Shown: in pieces, positions 59,601 through 64,000 of the stretch
How positions within the stretch are numbered: position 1 is the first letter of the stretch
Layout of the letters: the number at the start of each line of letters is the position of its first letter
Notes under the pieces: model-generated
What the model saw: the letters and a program-made list of their open reading frames with translations, nothing else
Database searches by the model: none
What the model was told of the DNA's origin: nothing
Position numbers and translations under genes: made by a program
Assembly (NCBI GenBank): GCA_947044405.1
Contig: CAMRHE010000068.1
Coordinates: 181,001 to 245,000, forward strand
Direction: 5' to 3'
DNA: 64,000 nucleotides
From: Leptodactylus fallax
Lineage: Eukaryota > Chordata > Amphibia > Anura > Leptodactylidae

Positions 59601-60098
59601 GGGGACAAAATTCCCCAGTTCTCCTGATCAGTGGGGGTCTGAGCAAGTTGTTCCCTATCCTATGGATAAGGAATAACTTATTAAGATGGGAATACCCCTT
59701 TAAGTATTCTTTCTAAACTCAAACCGCCTGTACATACAGCTTTAACATGAGCAGTCAATGCCAGTATTCTGCCCCAACAGCCAGACATGGTCGTGGTCCA
59801 GCATGAAACTGGTCCAATACCAATACACTTGATAATGATGTTTTTAATGGCTTTCTTCGGTTCCCATGACACTCTGGGTCTCAGAGATAGATAAGCAGAC
59901 CTACCCAAGTTTTCCAGGCTGGGCCGGGCCTTTCTGCGGCGTTGCGGGCACATCAGTAGCGGCTGTGGTTGTAGTGGTGGCACTTGGCGGAGGTGGGCTC
60001 TGGACACTTGGAACCTCTACCTTGGTCCAGTCCTGTCCTTCTTCCACCATCAGAGCAATCAGAGATCCAAGTCGGATGTTTCTGCTGCCTTCTTGGAC
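29346..60098 (-). CDS. PDHX: PDHX, pyruvate dehydrogenase complex component X (E3-binding protein), 3' part, 8 exons
   Basis: The coding segments are 60098-59905, 56688-56590, 48298-48124, 47650-47503, 44036-43978, 39239-39081, 29896-29832 and 29610-29346, all on the minus strand. They sum to 1164 bp, in frame, giving 387 residues plus TGA. Every intron starts GT and ends AG, and the phases fit at each junction. In the family, the product is a structural subunit of the mitochondrial matrix pyruvate dehydrogenase complex: it sits in the E2 core and tethers dihydrolipoamide dehydrogenase (E3). Domain order seen: end of the lipoyl domain, Pro/Thr-rich linker, E3-binding domain, second Pro-rich linker, inner-core acyltransferase-like domain. 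The E2 active-site motif DHRxxDG is replaced by DGRLVDD, so the histidine is absent, as in known PDHX and unlike catalytic DLAT. Exons 1-3 (start, presequence, lipoyl-lysine motif) are not in the window. Exon numbers follow the human 11-exon gene. Confidence 0.96.
29718..29759. repeat. Short hairpin repeat, copy 2 of 3, in PDHX intron 10
   Basis: TCATGGTTACAGACTACAAA and GTGCGTAGTCAGATCCC in the 221-bp intron between exons 10 and 11. One arm base has changed, weakening the hairpin. Confidence 0.65.
29832..29896 (-). CDS. PDHX: PDHX exon 10: core-domain segment
   Basis: This exon is 65 bp, with acceptor TAG at 29899-29897 after a T-rich tract and donor GTAAAT from 29831. It encodes [20 protein letters not shown] and then F, plus two bases (AG) that the next exon completes to Ser. 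It matches the vertebrate stretch [17 protein letters not shown]. At 65 bp it is easy to miss, but it is required to join exons 9 and 11 in frame. The next intron is only 221 bp. Confidence 0.96.
35590..35930. repeat. Minisatellite, 30-bp unit
   Basis: Unit CACATAGTATAATGCAGCCC plus AGCGCGCCCT, in PDHX intron 9. Long frames in both strands here are repeat by-products. Confidence 0.92.
36131..36334. repeat. Palindromic repeat, copy 1
   Basis: The repeat opens CCTACTAATTCTCACAGCTG and closes CAGCTGTGAGAAGTATTAGG, near-complementary ends; the inner arms also pair imperfectly. There is no coding frame. It is a MITE-like element of unknown superfamily, related to the split copy at 38080-38612. 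Confidence 0.7.
36896..37385. repeat. Tandem array, 97-bp unit, about five copies
   Basis: Unit starts GTGACTGTACCAGCAGAATA, passes GCAGCTCTGGAGTATAATAC and ends GTAATGTATGTACACA. Copies are over 90% alike by eye. A related fragment lies at about 20150-20185. In PDHX intron 9. Confidence 0.93.
38080..38612. repeat. Palindromic repeat, copy 2, split by the Tigger-like element
   Basis: The outer parts 38080-38118 (CCTAATACTTTGCACAGCTG...) and 38534-38612 (...CCCAGCTGTGAGACGTACTA) match the two ends of the repeat at 36131-36334. The Tigger-like insertion lies between them, so this repeat is the older of the two. Confidence 0.75.
38119..38533. mobile_element. Tigger/pogo-like non-autonomous element
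   Basis: The element is 415 bp in PDHX intron 9. The ends CAGTAATACCTCGTAC and GTACGAGGTATTACTG are exact complements, flanked by TA on both sides. CAGTAATACCTCG resembles the terminal repeat of Tigger (pogo-type) elements. The middle holds a 20-bp perfect inverted repeat (38345-38364 with 38369-38388, 4-base loop). It is inserted into an older palindromic repeat (38080-38612). Confidence 0.88.
38803..38952. mobile_element. Diverged copy of the hAT-like MITE
   Basis: The same layout as 19802-19966 is seen: GTCAACAACCTTTGGCACTC near the left, ACTACAACTCCCAGCATGC inside, GGGGTTGTAGTTTCACA, then GGAGTGCTGATGGTTAC on the right. No target duplication is visible, so exact ends are uncertain. It lies in PDHX intron 9. 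Confidence 0.75.
39081..39239 (-). CDS. PDHX: PDHX exon 9: core-domain segment
   Basis: This exon is 159 bp, or 53 complete codons, with acceptor CAG at 39242-39240 and donor GTAAGA from 39080. It encodes [20 protein letters not shown] followed by [18 protein letters not shown] and a segment ending [10 protein letters not shown]. This matches the conserved core strand DIS-AVATD-GL-TPIIK shared by PDHX and DLAT. The intron that follows, toward exon 10, is the longest in the window at 9184 bp. Confidence 0.97.
39551..39787. mobile_element. TTAA MITE, first of a four-element train
   Basis: It starts TTAAAGGGCACATACACATT and ends CCCCCTTAA. It carries CCATGGTTACAGACTACAAG and TGTGTAGTCTGATCC, blocks that recur at 28338-28380 and 29718-29759. 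It lies in PDHX intron 8. Confidence 0.65.
39784..39982. mobile_element. TTAA MITE, second of the train (family E type)
   Basis: TTAAAGGAGTTTTCTGTGAC at the left, CCTGGAAAACCCCTTTAA at the right. The interior block AAGGATAGGTCATCAACTAT is shared with other family E copies. It shares a TTAA with each neighbour. Confidence 0.75.
39979..40336. mobile_element. TTAA MITE, third of the train
   Basis: AAAGGGTTGTATAG at the left faces CAACAACCCCTTTT at the right, inside TTAA boundaries. An internal TTAAAGGGATC at 40038 may be another boundary, so this could be two pieces. Confidence 0.5.
40333..40680. mobile_element. TTAA foldback MITE, family A copy 3
   Basis: It is bounded by TTAA at 40333-40336 and 40677-40680. 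The arms contain GGAATTTTTTCTCTAGCCTC and GGGGGCTAGAGAAAAAATTC. It lies in PDHX intron 8 at the end of a train of TTAA elements. Confidence 0.88.
43005..43370. mobile_element. TTAA MITE, family E
   Basis: TTAAAGGGGTACTCCAGGCT at the left, TTAA at 43367-43370 on the right. The interior has the family blocks CTTAGGATAAGTCATCAAC, GATCGGCTGATTGAAGAG, and GGCTGTGCTTGGTATTACAG. It lies in PDHX intron 8. Confidence 0.8.
43367..43680. mobile_element. TTAA MITE abutting the family E copy
   Basis: It starts at the TTAA shared with the previous element (TTAAGGAGGGTTTCCCACTA) and ends near TTAA 43677-43680. The interior has CATGTGAATGGAGGGGTGGT and CAGGTGTGAATGGAGTGGTA. The right limit is less certain than the left. 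Confidence 0.55.
43978..44036 (-). CDS. PDHX: PDHX exon 8: core-domain segment
   Basis: This small exon is 59 bp, with acceptor CAG at 44039-44037 after a long pyrimidine tract and donor GTAAGT from 43977. With the G carried from exon 7 it encodes [20 protein letters not shown], matching the family's [19 protein letters not shown] segment. It ends in phase 0. The size and phase match the short exon expected at this place in vertebrate PDHX. Confidence 0.96.
44037..47502 (-). other. PDHX intron 7
   Basis: 3466 bp. A GC-rich block lies at 45100-45470, followed by TTAACCCCTTAAGGACC, a TTAA-type repeat start. Family E pieces occur near 45960-46100. Frames across 46100-46800 overlap on both strands and show no domain. 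Confidence 0.8.
47503..47650 (-). CDS. PDHX: PDHX exon 7: start of inner-core domain
   Basis: This exon is 148 bp, with acceptor CAG at 47653-47651 and donor GTCAGT from 47502. It encodes [20 protein letters not shown] and then [29 protein letters not shown], nearly identical to the vertebrate PDHX segment that opens the catalytic-core-like domain used to assemble with E2. It begins in phase 0 and leaves one base, G, which with AT of exon 8 makes Asp. This is the most conserved exon in the window and the most reliable for placing the gene. Confidence 0.97.
48124..48298 (-). CDS. PDHX: PDHX exon 6: end of E3-binding domain and second linker
   Basis: This exon is 175 bp, with acceptor CAG at 48301-48299 and donor GTAAGG from 48123. 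Its first G completes the Glu of exon 5, giving the expected KEDAL junction. The remaining 58 codons start [11 protein letters not shown] and then form a flexible linker rich in Pro, Val, Ala and Gln that ends GKPLAP. Linker sequence is poorly conserved in this family, so identity rests on the first residues, the phase and the position only 473 bp before exon 7. It ends in phase 0. Confidence 0.93.
48416..48729. mobile_element. TTAA foldback MITE, family B copy 2
   Basis: It is bounded by TTAA at 48416-48419 and 48726-48729. The left arm GGGAGTCTGTCACCAGAACC and right arm GGTTCTGGTGACACACTCCC pair; the inside has GCCGAGATATCGCTGTTTTT. It lies in PDHX intron 5, 118 bp upstream of exon 6. Confidence 0.88.
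48726..48990. mobile_element. TTAA MITE abutting family B copy 2
   Basis: It shares TTAA 48726-48729 with the preceding element and ends at TTAA 48987-48990 after GTGGAAAAACCCCTT. The interior resembles the family E type (GTCCATTCACTT-like blocks in both orientations). Confidence 0.65.
49089..49436. mobile_element. TTAA MITE, family E
   Basis: TTAA is at both ends. Blocks shared with the other family E copies are GGTTGTGCTTGGTATTGCAG, CTCAGCCCTATTCGTTTGAA, and GATTTGAGCAGCTGATCTGT. It lies in PDHX intron 5. Confidence 0.78.
50591..50953. mobile_element. TTAA foldback MITE, family A copy 4, with extended palindrome
   Basis: The left end is TTAAAGGGGACCTATCACC. The right end GGTGAAAGTTCCCTTGAAGG has a decayed TTAA. 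The pairing continues outside the ends: AGTAAACAGAAATGTGTTCC at 50571-50590 faces GGAACAAATTTCTGTTTATT at 50954-50973. A left-end fragment of the same family sits just before, at 50496-50550. Confidence 0.85.
52318..55210. repeat. Large minisatellite, 52/49-bp units, about 56 copies
   Basis: Unit ACAGACTAAGCGGGGGTGTG then GCCCACAGTAGACTTCATTG then ATAATACATAGT (52 bp). A 49-bp form has TTAACACATAGT and appears only in the first part. Rarer forms have GTGTAGGCGCTAAGC or TGTTGTCCACAG. The array fills a third of PDHX intron 5. No coding frame runs through it. Confidence 0.97.
56157..56410. repeat. Large palindromic repeat in PDHX intron 4
   Basis: GTAATAATCAGCTGACACCC... at 56239-56266 is perfectly complementary over 28 bases to 56298-56325, with 31 bases between. 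Pairing continues outward imperfectly to GCATTGACCGTGGCATTTAA against TTAGATGCCAAAGTCAATGC. It lies 180 bp below exon 5. Confidence 0.85.
56590..56688 (-). CDS. PDHX: PDHX exon 5: E3-binding (peripheral subunit-binding) domain
   Basis: This exon is 99 bp, with acceptor TAG at 56691-56689 and donor GTAAGT from 56589. It encodes [19 protein letters not shown] followed by a segment ending in [10 protein letters not shown]. This is the small three-helix domain that binds dihydrolipoamide dehydrogenase in PDHX. The core (SPAAR-IL near the start, GPRGI-TKED at the end) is the standard family signature. One base is borrowed from exon 4, and the last two bases (GA) are completed to Glu by exon 6. The exon lies between two large introns, 3.2 kb on the exon 4 side and 8.3 kb on the exon 6 side. 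Confidence 0.95.
57067..57290. repeat. Family E left-half repeat
   Basis: It starts TTAAAGGGGTTTTCCAGGAC and carries GTGGCTGTGCTTGGAATTGC, but no matching right end was found. The limit at 57290 is approximate. It lies in PDHX intron 4. Confidence 0.6.
58136..58385. repeat. Family E left-half repeat
   Basis: It starts TTAAAGGGGTATTCCATAGG, then CCGATCAGCTAATCAGAGG and blocks around CATACAGCCACTACAAAATG. The right limit is approximate. It lies in PDHX intron 4. Confidence 0.6.
58802..59440. repeat. G-rich minisatellite, about 30-bp unit
   Basis: About 21 copies of ACTGTGTGGGGGCACAAAGG plus GGACAATAGT, length 29-31. G runs of five and four to five in each unit lie on the plus strand; PDHX is transcribed from that strand as template, so the RNA is C-rich. 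Apparent proteins here (CPHTVLLSP repeats) are by-products. Confidence 0.95.
59497..59702. mobile_element. TTAA MITE, family E short form
   Basis: TTAAAGGGGTATTCCAAACT at the left faces GATGGGAATACCCCTTTAA at the right. It lies in PDHX intron 4, about 200 bp from exon 4. Confidence 0.8.
59905..60098 (-). CDS. PDHX: PDHX exon 4: end of lipoyl domain and first linker
   Basis: This exon is 194 bp. It follows a pyrimidine-rich acceptor ending CAG at 60101-60099 and is followed by donor GTAGG from 59904. The translation begins [20 protein letters not shown] and continues with a [10 protein letters not shown] stretch, closely matching the C-terminal strand of the vertebrate PDHX lipoyl domain. It then enters a linker rich in Pro, Thr and Ala, including a run of five Thr. 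It begins in phase 0 and leaves two bases (GG) that join the first G of exon 5 to make a Gly codon. The lipoyl-lysine itself (ETDKA-type motif) belongs to an upstream exon that I could not find up to 64000. Confidence 0.94.
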
Positions 60099-60146
60099 CT
60101 GTCAGAAAAGAACATCAGTGACTGGAGGATCTCCTGAGGAATCTGT

Positions 60147-60520
60147 TTAAAGAGGCTCTTTCACCACTTCCAATAATTCCAATTCTTTTCATCCTTTAAT
60201 AGGCTCCTCTCCACCGATTCCAGCGCAGTTGGAGTTTTTTTTAGTCCCCACCGTTCCTGAGCGATCGGTGCAGTAAGTTTTGGTGCCTGATATTCTAACT
60301 AGACTCTCTAATATCAAGTCGGTGGTGTCAGGCAGGAGCAGGCAAGGGGGCATGACACCACCCACTTGATATTAGAGAGTCTAGTTAGAATATCAGACAC
60401 CAAAACTAACTGCACCGATCGCTCAGGAACGGTGGGGGCTAGAGAAAAAATTCCAACTGCGCTGGAATTCGTGGACAGGAGTCTATTAAAGGGAGACAGA
60501 GTTGGACAAGTTGGAGACAC
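60147..60520. mobile_element. TTAA foldback MITE, family A copy 5
   Basis: The left TTAA is at 60147, just beyond exon 4 in the upstream intron. The centre is a long hairpin: TCTAACTAGACTCTCTAATA and TATTAGAGAGTCTAGTTAGA are exact complements. The right end beyond about 60500 is degraded, so the limit is approximate. Confidence 0.82.
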
Positions 60521-60716
60521 ATTCTTCCAGAGTAACCCTAAAATTTTAAGGAACCCATGCTGGGGGCTGTTGAGTTTCACCCACTGCACATTGGGACAAT
60601 TGAGGGGGGGGATTTGGGAGGATGGCTTCCTCTTGCTGACCCTCAAGGGCAATCTTCCTGTTCTAAATGAATCTACCAGGCTTATAGGGGTTGTTCAATT
60701 AAGGTAACCCCTGCCC

Positions 60717-60987
60717 TTAAAGAGGACCTTTCACCATCTCCACGCGCTCAAATTCCTTGCATCCTTCAATATGTGAGACTCTTCTGATTCTAGAATAGTT
60801 GAGGGGCCGCCCACTTGACAATAAAGAAACTAATTAGAATACTGGAAGTTGAAACGAACAGCACCGATTCCTCAGGAACGGTGGGGGCTAGAGAAAAAAA
60901 ATTCCAACTGTGTCGGTCTGTGAGAGCGCCACCTGTTGGAAAGATGCAGAGTTTGGGTTGGTGGAGGTTGTGAAAGGTCCTCTTTAA
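60717..60987. mobile_element. TTAA foldback MITE, family A copy 6 (short)
   Basis: TTAA is at both ends, with AGAGGACCTTTCACCATCTC against GTTGTGAAAGGTCCTCTTTAA. It is 271 bp; part of the left arm found in other copies is missing. Confidence 0.85.
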
Positions 60988-62405
60988 GACACATGAAAGT
61001 TTAGAGTGGGGTACCAAATACCACGGACTTGAGCCATCAAAAAATTACATGGATGGTCATTCATCAGAATGGTTGCTGTGTAATACTACATTTCCCCTGC
61101 CGAGGGTGCTGCATAGGAAATGCCTCAATGGCTGTCAGTTGTTTGTTGGGGGTGACTGCAGCCGCCTTCTGAAGTGGGATGTCGACCTTCCTCCACTTTT
61201 TGTTTCTTAGACTCCATCTTGTGAACAATCTGTGGCGATCACGTGGTTGGACGCGCCATCGATGGAAGACGAGAAACAGAGAGCGGCGAAGGGCAATGTA
61301 AAAGTCATAACGGAGTCCCGGGGGGTTGGCTTCGGCTTCTGGGGTGGGGGGGGGTTTGTTCCTCTGCAAAGGGGCAGCAAAGCCCGCGTGATTTGGGGCA
61401 TTTTTGACGTCGTGGGTTTCAGTGCCGAATACGTCGTGTAAAATTTCCATGCCAAATTCAATCCACGTGGCCGTGTCCTATGACCTCGGAGAAAGGGCCC
61501 ATAAGCCCCTAGAGTTGGGACAAACCCTCTAATCCCAATATCCACCCTCCCGACACATTCAGTGGTGGAGGAAGCTGAGCTATGTGGAGCTGTTAGACGC
61601 CCATCGTCATCCTGAGACATAATATCAGTAATATATTCCCTTTTCATTATTTTTGACCCACAAATGATATTTTTTATTTCTTGCGATTTCTTTTTGATAC
61701 GATGCGCCCGCTCTCCGCCTCCCGCTCCCTTATCTGATGCATTCACCAGCCGAACAAAACAATTTCCAGCAATTTCAGCTTTTTCTACAGAAATGAGGCA
61801 TTGTGTAATTTTCTTACACGCGATACAAAAATAGTTGTTTTTTTTTTTTTTTTTTTTTTTTTACCTCTTTTTTTTCCATCGAAATATAAAAGTTCAATGG
61901 AAACGATGCATCCAAATATTGTGAAACGGAAGAGAAAGGAGCAAGAAGGGGAAGCCCACGTGGCTATTTTTGGGGACCTTTAATGCTTTCAATGCAAAGC
62001 TTGTCAAAATGAAATTATAGGTTTTTCTAGTAAAATCTCTCGCTTGACACAATTCCCGCTGGGTAATCGCTGATCCGCTCGCTGGATGAATAATTGCAGA
62101 TTTGACGTGACAAAGTGCTAAGAAACCAGACAGTATTAACGGGTATCCGGGGTGGTGACGTGCAATACCCTACACTACCAATAGGAGGACAATACTGTCC
62201 TAAATCGCTTCAGATAGACATTTGCCAAGGGCTTGTACACCCGACAGCTATTCCTCTCAACCACCTCATATACATGCACACTGGGCTCTATGTTTTGAAA
62301 GAACAGAGGGGTGAAAACCGCAGCCGGACACCTCTCCCAAAAACAAAATGTTGACTGTCGAAATGCAACTATGTGATCTTTCACTCCGGTTGTGTAGGAG
62401 TCACT

Positions 62406-62806
62406 TTAAAGAAGACATTTCATTGCCTCTTAAAACATGAGCTCTTAACAGCTGTCATTCCACTGATTCCTGCGCAGTTGGAATTTTTTCTCTAGCCCTC
62501 ACCGTTGCCGAGCGATTGCTGCTGTTAGTTTTGGTGCAGGATATGCCAACTAAACTCTCTAATGGCAAGAGGGTGGTGTCTGATTGGAGCTCTCAGTCAC
62601 GCCCCCTCTGCCAGCTCCTGCTTGACATCACCCACTGGCCATTAGAGAGTCTAGTTAGGATATCAGGCACTGAAACTAACTGCACAGATTGCTCAGGAAT
62701 GGTGGGGGCTAGAGAAAAAATTCCAACTGTTCTGGAATCAGTAGAGGGGTGACTTTAAAGGATGAAAGAGCTTGAGATGGTGGAGGAGGTGAAAGTTTAT
62801 CTCTAA
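62406..62806. mobile_element. TTAA foldback MITE, family A copy 7
   Basis: The left end is TTAAAGAAGACATTTCATTG; the right end is decayed (GTTTATCTCTAA). The arms contain GGAATTTTTTCTCTAGCCCT and GGGGGCTAGAGAAAAAATTC. The central hairpin uses ACTCTCTAATGGC and GCCATTAGAGAGT. Confidence 0.82.
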
Positions 62807-64000
62807 ACAGTCGATGGATCTATGGAGGTCGACGAGTTCAGCCAATTCAGGCACCCTTGTAATAAGAAACAGAACACAAAACCACTAACAAACAGGTCCA
62901 TGTATGGACTATATGTAATACTACAATTCACCTGTAGAGGCCGCTGCACGAGAAAACGGCACCTGTTGGCCCGACAAAAGATGTCAGGAAAGGGAAGGAT
63001 TGGGCAGTTGGATTTCAACATGCCTAATCCTTTGCTCTCACTGGAGATGATACACTGTCACTAGAGGAGTCTGCCAGCAACTTACTCCCCCTTTCCATAT
63101 AGAGAACACAGGCACCCCAAATTGTACCACAGCTTCTACTTAAGCAAAAGCCGGAGTCTAAGGCCTCGACTGGACGTAGCGGGCATTTTCCGACAAATTT
63201 GGCACGCTGCCACAGGGAGCCAGGTGGTGTAAAATGAAGATGAATTTGAGGCGGATGTCCACCTTAAATTCCTCCCCCTGGACATCCCCTTTAAGGAATT
63301 AAAGGGATAAGTCCTGGAAACTGAAACTCTTGACTACTGAAACGCGTAGCATTATACAATGACTATTATAAGCTCATGTCATCCATCGGATGAAGTCTTC
63401 GTGCTCTGACCGCTGCGCAGGTAAAGGAAGATAATCGCACAATAAATTCGGTAACACAATTAACCCCCATGGAGCAAGTGAGGAAATATCTCAGCGCAGC
63501 GGCATCTGCTTCACCTGGGGGGTGACTGACCCCAGCCGCTGTATCCAGAGACCTAAGGAGGCAGCGAGCAGTGACTGTCAGCAGACTGAATCTCACACAC
63601 AGAATGAGACTATCGATCGGCACGCCGCTCGCCGGCTGATGAATAGCTGCTATTGACCCGTTGACACCAGCTGAGGATTCACGCAGGTTTTCCAATACCG
63701 CCTGTGGTAGCCGGATCAGACTGGCTGCACTCTGCGGAGCACCTATCCATTACACACAGACATCGGAAAAAGCCAGACTAGATATGGGACGGCTTAAAGG
63801 GGCTCCCTCCTGGGAGACAGAAGAGTCTCCTGCGGGTCACTGCATGGATATGGCCAAAATCTATGGAACCTATACAAGACAAGTGCACCCATTAAAGGGA
63901 CTGTTGGGTTGATAAGTTGGTTCAAGTGACAGACTCCCTTTAAGAACTCAGGCACATCTTGCGCCAGTGGGAGAAATAAATGAAGACTGATGTAGGAAAC

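Larger units (their letters stand above)
60099..64000 (-). other. PDHX intron 3 (partial), to the window edge
   Basis: Lipoyl-domain exons with the ETDKA motif were looked for on the minus strand and not found. The stretch holds family A copies 5, 6 and 7 and a 26-base T tract near 61837-61862. A TTAA-type fold-back lies near 63893-63943. Confidence 0.7.

Noticed and set aside
61207..61746. Minus-strand frame of 179 codons
   Set aside because: It has mixed composition, no recognised domain, overlapping frames on both strands, and lies within what must be a PDHX intron.
60099..64000. PDHX exons 1-3 with the lipoyl-lysine motif
   Set aside because: I scanned the minus strand for the expected motif and splice sites and found none, so the exons are probably outside the window.

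Overview
The window is vertebrate nuclear DNA and most likely comes from a frog. The evidence is a vertebrate gene with long introns, no bacterial gene layout, and dense short inverted-repeat elements bounded by TTAA whose ends (TTAAAGG...) resemble the T2-type MITEs known from Xenopus. Tc1/mariner, Tigger-like and hAT-like elements and many minisatellites are also present. The frog assignment is inference; no species is claimed.

The one recognisable host gene is PDHX, the E3-binding protein (component X) of the mitochondrial pyruvate dehydrogenase complex. It lies on the minus strand. Eight coding exons run from 60098 down to 29346. All have consensus splice sites and compatible phases, and together encode 387 residues: the end of the lipoyl domain, a Pro/Thr-rich linker, the E3-binding (peripheral subunit-binding) domain, a second linker and the inner-core domain. 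By comparison with the 11-exon human gene these are exons 4 to 11. The exons with the start codon, mitochondrial presequence and most of the lipoyl domain are not seen and should lie beyond 64000. A polyadenylation signal follows the stop codon at 29276-29281.

Below 29 kb is intergenic DNA. Its main feature is an uninterrupted minus-strand reading frame (14069-15403) for a Ulp1/C48-type cysteine protease with a basic, nuclear-type N-terminal half. Around it are a Tc1 element (9289-10856) with a broken transposase that split a 30-bp minisatellite, a 375-bp Tc1/mariner MITE (2584-2958), a hAT-like element with a TTAA MITE inside it (11819-12659), a hAT MITE with a perfect 8-bp target duplication (19802-19966), and several tandem arrays.

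The PDHX introns are full of mobile DNA. They hold a 2.9-kb 52/49-bp minisatellite (intron 5), a G-rich 30-bp minisatellite (intron 4), a 97-bp array and a Tigger-like insertion inside an older palindromic repeat (intron 9), and trains of different TTAA MITEs that share junction TTAAs (39551-40680, 48416-48990, 43005-43680). No tRNA, rRNA, CRISPR or second host gene was recognised.
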